Shown: positions 24,616-35,147 of the stretch, piece after piece
Layout of the letters: each line of letters starts with the position of its first letter
Numbering within the stretch: the stretch's first letter is position 1
Assembly (NCBI GenBank): GCA_948099385.1
Contig: CANUEZ040000020.1
Location: 682,001-746,000, forward strand
Reading direction: 5' to 3'
Origin: Fasciola hepatica
Lineage: Eukaryota; Platyhelminthes; Trematoda; Plagiorchiida; Fasciolidae
DNA length: 64,000 bases
Notes under the pieces: model-generated
Told to the model about the DNA's origin: nothing
Seen by the model: only the letters and a program-made list of their open reading frames with translations
Databases searched by the model: none
Translations under genes and position numbers: made by a program

Positions 24616-24799
24616 GAGACTTGGAGTGGAGAGCGACATTAGGTCTCAGTAGGCCATGTGTGATAACGAGCCGGGCGACAGTGGATTGCTGTCTACCTTT
24701 GACATCCCAGGTGGTGAGCAAACGATCTAAACCACTCGACCATCACCGGTCTTCTTAGCCACCTACATCACGGCTTACACGATAATCAAATTTGTTCAA

Positions 24800-25300
24800 C
24801 CTCCTAGCTTACCGACAGTGGGCCTATCTCGAAGCTGAGGGCGTGGACGTGTGTCTACTTAAGGGACAGGTCGTTCTACGTTAGGGTTGAGGATGGTAAA
24901 TCGAATCTGGTCAAGGCCTGTAGTGGGGTCCTACAAGTGTCGGTGATGGGACCATTGTTATTCCCATTCTGCATGAACGACTCAACCAAGAATTCACGAG
25001 CCCTGCCTCTTGGTCGCCGACGGCTTGAAGCTTGTGAGAAACCCCTTAGACTCGAACATCCAGGGGATCTGTCACTTATCCGTGGGCGGGTAAACAGGTG
25101 GCACCTACCTCTAACTGCAACAATGTAAAGATATCTGTCACCAGCCTCCCCATAAAGGGAGGATCCAGTACCGGAGCATTCCGCTATCCAAACCTCAACC
25201 AGCAAATCACCAGGGAGAGACCTGGAGTCCGTGGCCCAAAGGCGGCTGCTGGTTCATTAAATAGATTTGACTCCACCCGGATGAGAGCGAACATCCTGGG
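24800..25300 (+). pseudogene. LINE RT fragment (YADD-side region)
   Basis: At about 24845-24990 the text YLRDRSFYVRVEDGKSNLVK and VLQVSVMGPLLFPFCMND matches the LINE RT block FLKGRAFAVRV...SGVPQGSVLGPLLF..Y.ND. DLSLIRGRVNRWHLPLTA follows at about 25065-25120. The YADD box is not preserved. It is in the same orientation as, and downstream of, the fingers fragment at 20.0-20.4 kb. Its 3' edge meets repeat R copy B at about 25310. Confidence 0.65.
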
Positions 25301-25309
25301 GTCCTGTGT

Positions 25310-26629
25310 AGTAGATGGGTTTTACCTCCTTCTTGTGCATGTCTCGTGTACTTGCTCGTTCTCACATTTCAGTTTCGCCGGCTAGTAACTCTCGCTACCA
25401 CATCCTCATTCATGACGTCGCCCGCAAGTCCAGCTGGCGCAACAACACATAAACTTCAAGCCACCAGACAACCCATGCTCGCGAGATAATGCATATCTGT
25501 AATAACAATCACTTCCTGATTATTCCTGAATTCCATTTGAAATAACCTCTTGCCTCAGCTGGAACACGAACCACCGAAATTTATGTTCTCGATGGAGTTC
25601 CCATATGCTCTCGGAAAGCGGAATCCTTCATCCTCCTCACCTGTCATTCCCAATTCTGATACTGGAAAGAACTGGGACTCAATGAGACAACATGTTCATC
25701 ATTGGAAAGGCATAATAGGGCCTGAGCCTATGTACCACAAGTTTGAGCAATGCATAGCCAAATTCGCAACGGATCCCGAAATCAAAAGGCGATTATCAGT
25801 GAGATTCTACGACGCTAGATTATTGAAGGAACAATTACACCAAACAGATACAAACCTCAATTTCAAGATCACAAGGGCTCAAAAAACGAGAACCGAATTG
25901 CGGCGTGCGAGCGAGGAGCACGTGTGTCACGCAGGTCCAAAACAAATATATGACACAATTAAAGCTCTGAGCGCGAATAAACAAAAATTGGTCCATAAGA
26001 ATAAACGGTGCGTGAGGACACGTTATTAGTGTAGGCAAGTGAGTAATGCTAAGAAAAAACACGGAACTGCAAAGGTTTTAGGGGGATTTTCCACGACCGG
26101 TCGGTACAACCTATGCGGTGACTTTCCGCCCGTGCCTCCTTTGCAAGATGATTTTACTTCGCACGGAATCCAGCTTTGTAGTTAATTCCCCAATGCTCCA
26201 GCTCCTAACCTCCTAACAACAGTTTCACATTTTCAACTTTTGCATGTCAATGGTTAGTAGCCCCGGCAATAAACTCGCACTTCATGGATTGCCGCTCTGT
26301 TTCATGTTTACGAGTGCTCTCTTGGTTGCCTGCATAAAGTTCTTCCTGATACTCTGCTTCATAACTTGTCCAGTTCGTTGAACCCCGGTAGGCATCCATC
26401 AGTCGTGGCTTGCGTCAATTTTGCGTGTAATTTATATTCAGCAATTTATCCTAATGATCCTTCCAACAACTCCAGATTTCCCATCTGCTGAACTTGAGTT
26501 CGAAACTGATTCACACTTGACGCGAAAATTATTGTCATTTTGCTCTATTCAAACTCTTACAAGCTTCATTGTTTTGTGTTGAAATTTTCGACTCCTACTT
26601 TTAAAACTCTTGTTTGTTTCGTCGTGTTG
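25310..26629 (+). repeat. Repeat R, copy B
   Basis: Begins near GTAGATGGGTTTTACCTCC and stays collinear with copy A throughout. In the last 40 bases it changes from the GTTTTAAATCTGGTGC text of A and C and runs into AATAATAATAATGG at 26630, the tail of a minus-strand LINE. So either the LINE inserted at this end of R or the R end was replaced. Flanking duplications are not visible. Confidence 0.85.
25550..26029 (+). CDS. Gag-like ORF in repeat R copy B
   Basis: Same 159-codon frame as at 412-891, opening at TTG after a stop and ending at the same TAG. Compared with copy C it differs at very few residues (for example GPK for GPE). The frame again continues beyond the TAG to a TAA about 50 codons later. 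Capsid-like by feel only; no catalytic or binding motif certain. Confidence 0.4.
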   Translation: MPQLEHEPPKFMFSMEFPYALGKRNPSSSSPVIPNSDTGKNWDSMRQHVHHWKGIIGPEPMYHKFEQCIAKFATDPEIKRRLSVRFYDARLLKEQLHQTDTNLNFKITRAQKTRTELRRASEEHVCHAGPKQIYDTIKALSANKQKLVHKNKRCVRTRY

Positions 26630-26660
26630 AATAATAATAATGGTTTGTTTCGGGGACTAA
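26630..26660 (-). repeat. LINE 3' tail, (ATT)n type
   Basis: On the plus strand AATAATAATAATGG then TTTGTTTCGG; on the minus strand this is the end CCGAAACAAACC followed by ATT units. The same terminus occurs at 29152-29200, where it closes LINE-2. This marks the 3' end of a second minus-strand LINE copy whose body upstream (26.66-27.0 kb) is not readable as protein. Confidence 0.6.
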
Positions 26661-27464
26661 CTGATCACTTCTGGTTTCATGACCACATGACACGGAGTAG
26701 GTCATGATATGGAGTCTTGCATTTTCAGTTGGTTTTACGCAGTACAAATTATTATGATGGTTTCGGAGTTCGCATGATTGAGTGCTCGGTAAAGTTGAAT
26801 ATAATGATCGGATTGAGACGTCACTCAATAATAGCTGAAGTCATTTTCGTAGCTGGGTTACGTATTCAAACAAAGCAGGGAGGAGTTCGGATAGCATCGT
26901 TACGAGGCGTCAGAGAAGAATATGCCCACGGAAAACTTTCGACTGGTGCACTGACGAAAAACTAGAAAAGCCGTTAGTAATGACGAATACGCTCTTAAGC
27001 CAGTGGTCCGAATGACCCGGGAAAGAGGAAAACGTAAAATCGAAGGAGTTGCGAGGTGTTCGCTGAGGTGAGAATTTGCTCATATGAAACAGAATCTCTG
27101 GTTAACCACAACATGGACAGCATATATTCAAAGAGAAGTTGCGGAGGATACGCCCAATTTTGAGGTGAGCAGTATAAGCCCGATCTTGGAAATTTGATGG
27201 AACAGAGGGACGAAGGTTGACAGGTGAGTGGAATAGTATTCAAATGAAGGATTTGCTTAAGTTAATTAGTGACTCACAGGAAAGTAGCGCAAGTTGTTAA
27301 CGAAGTGGACGAAGGAGCTGATATACAGTGGTTTCACGTAGTCATGTAAGGGAACTGCGTAAGTGAAATTGTCGTGGGTAGCAGATGGTCGCTTAGCTGG
27401 ATGTGCTGATACGGATTTGACATGGGACATTAGGGTGGCAGCTGGGTGGCCGATAACTTGGCGC

Positions 27465-27503
<39 letters not shown>

Positions 27504-29150
27504 ATTTACTTCCAGCAAAAAGGTTAACGAAATGCCCAGCCGTGGAAAATTGATGGTAAACGTGACAGCAGTTAAAAAGTGAGTAGAACTGTGTTCAAAT
27601 GTTGGTTTATCTAAGATGACTTCAAGAACGACTTGTGATGGCCACGGAAACACAGTTAAGTGGGTATAATAGTAGTATATATGTCGGATATCCGGCAGAA
27701 CAAACCAGAGGTAAAGCGCTTTTGGAAATGCCAAGAAGCCCATGTGGTTGAGTGGCTGAGTGCTTCGAGAGCAGTCCAACTTGAGACTCTGGAGGAACAA
27801 AGAAAACCACGAGACCCTGGATTATGGGCAGCTGGTGTCCAGCTAAAGAGGTGGAAAAAGCTCCGAATGGTTTGTACCGCGGACGTCATGTTATGATGAT
27901 TCGGTAAAACAGCGACGGAAATCGGTAGGTGATTGGAATGTGATCCAATAATGGATTTGTCTGGGTTCATCAGTGGAAAGCTTGGTAGCATCAAAAGTTG
28001 GTTACAAAGTAGGCGCGAGTGGTGAAAGTATAGTGAATTGATAGAGTAATATATCAGTAGTTTATATAAGAAACCGTTGGGGCATGAAGGCTGTTGCGCA
28101 GCTAGACATGCTGAAGAAAGTGTGACATTGGATGCTGGGGAAACAATAGAACGATCGATATCCGGGATTACAGTTATTTCATTACCAGTGCTAGTGTCGC
28201 GGGATGCTAATGACCGAAAGACTGGAGATGCAGGGGACAGATCAGCGTTATGCAGTAGAACAGAGAGCTGATGTCAGGCAGATGGTGCGCGAGAAGGAGG
28301 ACCACTTCGTGCCTCGTAAGTTTGTTGGGGAGTGAGAGATTGGTTTATCCGGATAAATCAGGGGATGATATATAATTGACCCAATGAATGAATGATCTCC
28401 TGAAGAGTATCAGGAATTGTGGTGTTTACGATAGAGATTTTAGAACAGTTGTACTTTTCCGGGTTGGAGAATCTGGTAACTGGACGGCGTAGAAGAGGGA
28501 TAATTATGGGGTCAGTGCAGATTGATGGGTATCGAGTAAATGGAGGTAGATGTCGGCAATAGCCGCTGGTGAAGAATTTTTCTAAGACTGCCGAAAATGT
28601 TCACACATTTCCACTTGGAACGAGGCCCGGTGTATGGTAGACCTTGATCGAGGACTTTAGAGGAGACAATGAGAGTCAGCCGAACAAAGCAGGCGGTGGT
28701 GTTTCTCCGTGCAAAATTGATGCTGGTGGGTAGGGCTGGCCGTGCTCTGGACACCCAACCTGAAAACCACCTTCCGTCACAGGACGCGCTAGTTGCCAGC
28801 CTAGGTAAGCCCGCGCTTTGTTGCAGATGACTTGCACCCCGATGTGCCCCGGCCCAAGAGATAGACCTAACGGCTTCCCGCACTGGTGAGGAGTACGAGT
28901 TTTCTTGTTGAGGCCAAATGGCCATAAATATCAGGTAGCCCTCAGTCGGGCGACAAGACATCAAGGGATCCCTGAATTTAACCAACGGAGCATCAGTTGT
29001 GTGAAGTGTGAACAGATGGCAGACAGGCGGGGGTAGATGCCAGAATCATGACCGGAGTGGGCCCCATAGTATTAAAAGTCATCGAGAGAAGGACTGGCAA
29101 GATGAAAATCAGCAAATGAAGAAAAAGTGGAGGAAAGTGGTCCGGGACGT
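26661..29150. other. Degenerate DNA, weak 353 bp periodicity
   Basis: No gene recognised. Three stretches resemble one another: about 27190-27260 (TTGATGGAACAG... GTGAGTGGAATAG), about 27545-27615 (TTGATGGTAAACG... GTGAGTAGAACTG) and about 27915-27970 (GTGATTGGAATG...). They are spaced about 352-355 bp apart, suggesting an old tandem array. The minus frame at 28512-28985 (157 codons) has no motif I know. A (TA)n run lies at 27465-27502. Confidence 0.35.
27465..27502. repeat. (TA)n microsatellite with one CA interruption
   Basis: TATATA run broken once by ATACAT, about 38 bp long. Frames crossing it are low-complexity artefacts. Confidence 0.95.

Positions 29151-29151
<1 letters not shown>

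Positions 29152-29182
<31 letters not shown>
29152..29182 (-). repeat. (AAT)n microsatellite, tail of LINE-2
   Basis: About ten AAT units. On the minus strand they follow CCGAAATAAACC, the putative 3' terminus of LINE-2, so they are read as its (ATT)n tail. Confidence 0.85.
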
Positions 29183-29183
<1 letters not shown>

Positions 29184-29489
29184 GTTTATTTCGGAAGCGC
29201 CCGAAGCATGCCATGTGCTAAATATCAACGAGGAATCAACACGGAAAGAAACTTTTGTATTCAGTGAACCTTCGGGGCTAGTTTTTTGACCACAGAAGTT
29301 AGGCATAGACTAGGGACTTACCATCTTCACCTGTCATATACTACCGGTGTTTGCACGACTCAAAAGTCCAGACTTTCCTTGTGGGCTTGGTCACCGGGTA
29401 TATTTACCCTGAGGGGCAGTCAGATTTCCAAACGGATGGCTAGAGGTGAAGCTGTGTACATCTAACTGAGGTTTGTTCCGCAAGTTAGA

Positions 29490-30413
29490 TTATGCTGAGA
29501 TAAAGTATGGACAAAAGCTAGTTCTGGTAATGGGGGTTGAAAGGGCTAGAACCCTATAACGTAGCGGATAGGTAGGAACAGACGAGAAGTGTAACAAATT
29601 AGAGATATATGACCGGCTGTGGAGGATATTGTACAGAAAGATGAGGTTCAGTTCCATACGGCGAGGTAACAAAGGGTTAGGCTTAAGAAGCAAGCATCGA
29701 TCTTTACAATTGAGGGTTGGGCTCCATCCAAGCAGTCCCTTGGTAAAACTTCGTCGGACAGATTCGATACTATTATGGCCGACTTGCGCAAACTAGAAAA
29801 GAACAACGGGCAGTATTCTAATGGAGGTGTGGCGTGAGCTTTGTAGAGGGAAATAATGCGGTCTCCAAGTTGAAAGGAATGGAATATTAGGCCACAGGGT
29901 TTTCTGGTCCTGGTTACTTTGGGCACCGAATATACGGAAAAAATAAACGTACAAGAATGGTTTAAGCAGAAGTCTCGTACAATTAGCTTGCTAGCAATGG
30001 AAGAGGCAAAAATGACTAGAAACCCTGGAAGTAGATTGATCTTAGATGAAGGTGTTCTACATTTTTCGGCAAAATAATTGTTTGCCGAAATGAGTGCCAT
30101 CTATCCGGTGCAAATGGGCTTTCACAGAGATGTTTAAGATAGCCGAAGAGAGAGAGTCAGGCTTGAGTGAGTAGAGAGTCTTGAAGTAGTCAACGAAAGG
30201 GTATGGGACGCCTTAACCGGCTGAAGTGACTATGCTGCTTACATGCATGAGGAGCAACAGAGGGCCAATGATGCCACCCAGTAAAACACCGTTTGTGATG
30301 GGATTAGGTTTAGAATGTAGTTCATTTACTGAGGTAACCTGAGGGCGATTAGATAAGCAAAACGTGATCCAAGACGTTATTGGGTCAGCGATGCAGTACC
30401 GTGCCACGCGCAA
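29490..30413 (-). pseudogene. LINE-2 RT C-terminal remnant
   Basis: Upstream piece (30413-30213): DPITSWITFCLSNRPQVTSV then ITNGVLLGGIIGPLLLLMHV, which is the RT block usually reading SGVPQGSVIGPLLF. Downstream piece (30100-29648): FSLYKA-like and PPLEYCPLFFSSLRKSAI, the RP.LEY...VFSS..K block near the end of LINE RT. The YADD box between them is lost in a frameshifted stretch. Inactive. Confidence 0.75.
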
Positions 30414-30455
30414 AAAAGGCTGGTTGCGCTACACGGTGCCCCAATTCCATCCGTC

Positions 30456-31090
30456 ATGTTGGTTATTGCTTCTATGAAGCTTATGGCCTTCTGTTATCTA
30501 GCTAGGAAGACATGGAAAAAATTTCTTAATTTTGCGAGTGGTTTCACGTACTCGAAAAGCCCTACTTGCCGACCTGTAATCTTTCCTCCTTCGTCACGTT
30601 ATCTCCTGAACTACCTATGGAAGCTCCAAAGCTCCTCCATAAACATGCTGTGCTCCCCGGTAGAATCAAGCAACACATACTGTCAGGCTCAGAAAAATCA
30701 TGTACACTCAAGCACAGCCCTCCGTCAGTCCATGCTCACTGGCTCTTGTTGACGTTTAGGATACAGTCAACGGGGAAGTTCAATAAAGTGGATCAAAAAT
30801 TGGCAGACCTGCTCAAACAGATCCAGTCATTAGATGCTACCACTTTCAAGATATCCCCGATATCTAGCACAATGGAAACTGCTCCTGTGGATAATCGCAG
30901 AAGCCTAGCCACGGAGAACCTTTTCTTGAAGCCACTTGCGACAGAAATTTAGGAGAGTCAAAAAAGCTGTGGTTTTCAACATCCCTGACTGACTGCACAT
31001 GCCATGAACCGTACCCATCGTGCTGAGCGCTGGTAACACGGCACACCTCAGGTGCCATTGCACCTGACTGCGAGAGAGATCACAACGCAA
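30456..31090 (+). pseudogene. Probable LINE ORF1 remnant
   Basis: A plus-strand frame at 30566-30952 contains KVDQKLADLLKQIQSL, which looks coiled-coil, then an acidic and serine-rich stretch. In a shifted frame at about 30965-30990 it shows KAVVFNIPD, a pattern typical of the RRM-like core of CR1-type ORF1 proteins. ORF1 proteins bind element RNA. Frame breaks are evident. It stands alone: no endonuclease or RT of the same orientation follows before BEL-C. Confidence 0.45.
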
Positions 31091-32479
31091 TTAATGTCCC
31101 CCGCGGTTCCAATTTACCAGCGAAACAATGGTTAGGGAGTTCAGAAGCTGTGAGAAAACCACCGCTAAAGCAACCCCATGGAAAAAATCAGAACATTACC
31201 AGATATTAAGCCTCTCTAAAGCTGGGTGTTTCTACCATTAAAAAGTACCTGTGTTTCACCTATGCAACTTGTGGACGGAATAACCGTCGTTCCGCCTATC
31301 GCTGCTTGTTATGCAACCCTGCGGCAAAAAGGTCCTCAATTGCCTGCAGCACGCCAACTGCCCTGGACCTAACCACCACCCCTTTTCCATGCACATTCTC
31401 CCAGTAAACGTCCCTGCCCTGTGCAATCAGCCTTTGTTCCCACAAATGGCAGCGATGTCCATGCTCAGCCCATTGTTGGACCAAGGCCCTCGAAGTCCCG
31501 TGCATCCAGGCCTGCTACTGCCTAAGCCAGTCTACCACCCACCGTTTCATCACAGACGAATACTCCGGGGAAGCCTGTAGCCAACAGTCTCCCCTCCTCG
31601 ATTCACTCTCCACAGTCTTGCAGGCACAAATCGTTCGGTAAAGCCATGATCTACCATATAGCCAAGCGGCCCACTAACCGGAAGAATAATTTGTCCCACC
31701 CCCACAGCTTTTAGCTACTCTGGCCACTCCCGTAATCCCTCTCCAAGTCATCTCAGAACCTCATCTAGAACCTCCACCAAACACTCCAAGTATACCACAA
31801 ATAATCTGTCCTTGCTGGTGAGCGGGATGCAACCCTGTATCACCCTCAAGCAGTCTACTCCGCCCCACTTTGATAGCATGGTGCCTCGACTGATCGACAA
31901 GGTTCTCCCAACTCCAATTTTCAATGCAGGCGGAAACGGCCGCCAAGCAAAGCACCATCATGCATCGGGACCAAACGTACCATATCCTTTGAGTATGCAA
32001 AAACGGTTTTTCAACCATCTGGCTGAGCTTAAGCGCCCCTTGCCGAGCCCGTTTAACCTATATGCTTCCATTCCATGTATACCATCAAATTACCCACGTT
32101 GAACGGTAGTCGACGGCCTCGATTATCTGACTTCACTTTTTCCCTGAACATAGGATGAGCCAGCCTAGCCAACTACGGTTATTTCGTCGGTGCAGGTCGA
32201 GCAATAACTCTTCGCCGCTTACCCATCCCGTTGAGCCCAGCCACCATTACTTACTACCATCTCACCTGCCACAAACGACCATTTTTCCGAACGGCATCCT
32301 CCCCAGCCCAGCCTCATCTGCCTACCAACAGCCCTTACCCTCCCCGGCGGCTCCCTACTTCTTACTCGGGTTTGCATGACATTCTGCCTCTACCTGCTGA
32401 CGTTTCTCGTTTTGGTAATGTAAGCCACCGTAACGTGCATGCTTTGAAATCCTCCCTGGCCGTTATCAAGTTCTTGTAC
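31091..32479. other. Proline-rich low-information stretch, no certain gene
   Basis: The plus strand is C-rich with proline-rich frames (for example 31311-31580, 31812-32102 and 32155-32485). It could be the proline-rich C-terminal part of the ORF1 remnant before it, but I see no diagnostic motif. It ends where the BEL-C LTR begins. Confidence 0.4.
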
Positions 32480-32715
32480 TATTGAGACTATGCTCTTTAT
32501 TTTATTGACCCTCGAACAAGTACTACATGCATCGACCACTACACTTCAAAATTTGTTTATATCTTGCTCATCTAAAGTGGCGTAATTTTGATTCGAATTT
32601 AGGCTGCCGTGATGGTGGTACCCGACATTAGTCTTTGTTGAACTCTGGTCCTCATTGTTAAACGTTGTGGCTGTACAGTTGAGGTTTTTACATGTCTACA
32701 TGCGTATAACTTGTT
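32480..32715 (+). repeat. BEL-C 5' LTR (right edge tentative)
   Basis: Starts near TGAGACTATGCTCTTTATTT (32483). The same start is at 38782 on the plus strand and, with changes, at 41358 on the minus strand. The right edge is unknown because the 3' LTR is truncated. I place it near 32715, where BEL-D has TTTGGTGATCCAGTACAG, which could begin a primer-binding site; BEL-C has a mutated form. Confidence 0.55.
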
Positions 32716-33039
32716 AATCCAGTACCGTAGAAACTACGAATCAATCTTGTTCTGGTTTTGGGATTCGTTTTGAATTGACTATGCTTTACTCACAGTCGGA
32801 ATAATCGTTACAGTACTCAACTTGGAATCTCCAGGAGGAAATCAGTCAGAAATTCCGAGAAGGGGACAAAGGCAAACCGAAGCTGGACAGGAAGTAACCC
32901 GGCAGTTCCCTGGGGTATTTTTGGGTGATACTGATTCTCTAGATATTGCTAGGTCTACTAGCACTGTCAGTGCAATTTCATGTACTTAAGCTAGTGGTAT
33001 AAAATTTAAAGGTGATGATATCTATCGATTGATAATAGT

Positions 33040-34060
33040 TGAATTAGAAACCCAGCTTAGGCAGGCTGAGGCTGAAGCCGAATTTGCCAGGAAAGATCAA
33101 CTCCGAAGAAGGGAGCGAGAGGTGAGTTAGGAGACCACGAAGCACACGGCTATTCAGTCCAGCAGATCCATGGGACGAATCAAGTCGACTTGAACCAGTG
33201 TAAACCACGCTATTGACATACCAAGCGTGAAACTGTCCCCATTCGACGGGAGAGCGGAACAGCACGGTAAGTTCGTTAAACAATACGAGAACTTTGTGAA
33301 AAGAGCAGTATCCGATCCAGGACAGAAATCCTTGTGTCTACTACATTACTGTCGTGGAAGGGCCATTGAAGCAATCGAGGGGTGCTCAATGCTGGATCCC
33401 GAAAATGGTTACACTCGAGCACGTGAAATTCAGAAAAACCTATTTGGGCAACCGATAAAAGTCGCCCGGAATTTGATCGATGGTGTACTATCAGAGGCCG
33501 GTCTGGTGATAAAAATGCAGAACTGCAAAATCGCATTGAATCACCTAGGTTACACATCAAACCTGAACGCTCTGCACACGTTGGAGACCATGGTGTGCAG
33601 TTTACCCACAGAACTACAGGGTAGATTGGCCGAGGAAGCCGAAGGGATCGATAGATTTGGGCAAGAAACCAAGTTTGAAGAACTGACTCAGTTTATGAAC
33701 CGTCACGCCCGAGTAGCAAACAGTCGTTTCGGTCAACCTGTGCGCAAGACGAGCAATTTACCCAGAATTACGGCGACACAAAGCTGGACCAGGAAACCGA
33801 TTACAAGCCAACCATGTGCAAAAACACAGGCATTATCTCGCGAGGGTGAAAATTTGCCGGGGTGTAAAGTTTGTGGGGCGCCTTGTCGCATAGCGGGATG
33901 CCCCGCCTCTGCAAAGTAGACGTCAACGAACGATGAGAAATGGGTAAGAGACTGGGTGCGTGCTTTGTCTGTCTCAACGATTCCCATAGAGCAGCTGTGT
34001 GCCGAACGAAACCTAGTAGTAGTCAGGACGGACACCATGGGAAGAACCATTACCTGTCAC
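33040..34060 (+). pseudogene. gag: BEL-C gag
   Basis: N-terminal coiled-coil segment LETQLRQAEAEAEFARKDQL (about 33046-33105) ends at a TAG near 33130, and a second in-frame stop lies near 33190. The main frame (33227-33919) then begins KLSPFDGRAEQHGKFVKQYE and holds EGCSMLDPENGYTRAREIQ and LFGQPIKVARNL. It also carries the LGYTSNLNALHTLE block and a first cysteine cluster GCKVCGAPCRIAGC. After a stop and frameshift the second zinc knuckle CFVCLNDSHRAAVC (33962-34003, C-x2-C-x4-H-x4-C) is intact. Three stops and one frameshift make it non-coding as a unit. BEL-D has the same coil followed by a stop at a similar place. Confidence 0.85.
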
Positions 34061-34103
34061 AAAATGCCAGAAACAGAATGCCAAAGAAGCCCAGAAGACA
34101 AGT

Positions 34104-34628
34104 ATGGTCTGCTCAGTGTCCCGCTCCACTAACAAGCCCCTTCGTCTGGGAGTATTAGCTGTCGGCGTAGAAACCCCAGTTGGGGTTATAAGAGCTTTGG
34201 CCCTCGTAGACAGTGGCTGGGATACAACTCTAGTTAAGGAGTCTGCAGAGAGATATGGGATCAGAGAGCATCAATCTTCATTAGCGGTGAGCACGGTGAG
34301 TGGCACCTAGATCGTCCAGTCGACAAAACTGCACGTGTATCCCGTTTCCTTGCTAAACAACAATAAAGCAGAGAGTATAGAAGCATTCGCCATAAATGAT
34401 CTGCCGATGAGAGCACCTCAGTCAGTGCCGCCGATTCTGAGTCAGTGGCTGCATCTCGTTCGGGTCACGATCGGGAAGTGGCAGAACAACGAAATTGATC
34501 TGCTGATTGGTTGTGATGTACCGGAAGCACACTGGGCCCCGGATCAAAGAACAGGGAGCCGCAAAGCACCCTGTGCAGTACGCACTATATTCGGCTGGAC
34601 TTTATATGGTGGTACAGATGGAAGATGA
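34104..34628 (+). pseudogene. pol: BEL-C aspartic protease region
   Basis: The frame 34104-34310 contains ALVDSGWDTTLV (about 34200-34236), the catalytic DSG block of BEL/Pao proteases. An in-frame TAG at 34308-34310 interrupts it. The same frame resumes with LHVYPVSLLNNNKAE and ends the domain with IDLLIGCDVPEAHW (34495-34537). 34289-34608 is identical, in inverted orientation, to 38893-39213 in BEL-D, including this TAG. The protease would cleave the polyprotein. Confidence 0.85.
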
Positions 34629-34658
34629 GGCAAACAAATCCAAATCATTTGCACTTCG

Positions 34659-35147
34659 GTGGAAACGGCGAACATTGAACAAGCATTCCAACAGTTGTAT
34701 AACGCCAAATTTGCCAACGTGGCCACTGATAAAGATGCCCCATCACGAGAAGATAGGTTGGCTTTGAAAATGGTAGCCAGGAACCCCAAGTATGTGATGG
34801 ATCGTCTCGGGGTTCTTGTTCCGCGGAGACACAATATGGAACATATGACTGACAGCCGAGAAGTGACTCTGAAAATATTACGCTTCCTCAAAACCAGGCT
34901 AATTCGAGGACCACAATCAAGGATAGAATACACGCGAGCCATGCAACATAACATCGACTTTGGTTATATAGAAATAGTGGATACAGCGGTAATCAGTGCA
35001 AATTTGGGGCGCTCCCTACCTCGTCACCCGGTTGTGAATCCAATAATACGGGGACGTTCAGGGTGGTTCTTGACTGTGCCGCGAAATGTCAGGGTGTGTC
35101 ACTCAACGAGGATATACTGCAGGGTCCAGACTGGAAAACACCACTAG
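34659..35147 (+). pseudogene. pol: BEL-C Pol linker and start of RT
   Basis: Same reading frame as the protease. Starts after a stop at 34628 and includes QLYNAKFANVATDKDAPSRE, TDSREVTLKILRFLKTRLIR (about 34853-34912) and DTAVISANLGRSLPRHPVVN (34981-35040). These are the linker and first fingers block of BEL/Pao RT, ending at the P-x-H-P-V-x-N-P point. RT then continues in another frame from about 35063, so a frameshift of one base lies between 35045 and 35070. Confidence 0.8.

Larger units (their letters stand above)
29152..30440 (-). mobile_element. LINE-2: 5'-truncated CR1-like LINE
   Basis: Minus-strand RT C-terminal half, a 3' UTR of about 330 bp and an (ATT)n tail. 5' truncation and a short tandem tail are usual for CR1-like LINEs. 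The 5' edge lies near 30440, where plus-strand ORF1-like text of another LINE begins. Confidence 0.75.

Noticed and set aside
28512..28985. 157-codon minus frame
   Set aside because: No motif, no partner copy, no supporting context; probably chance openness.
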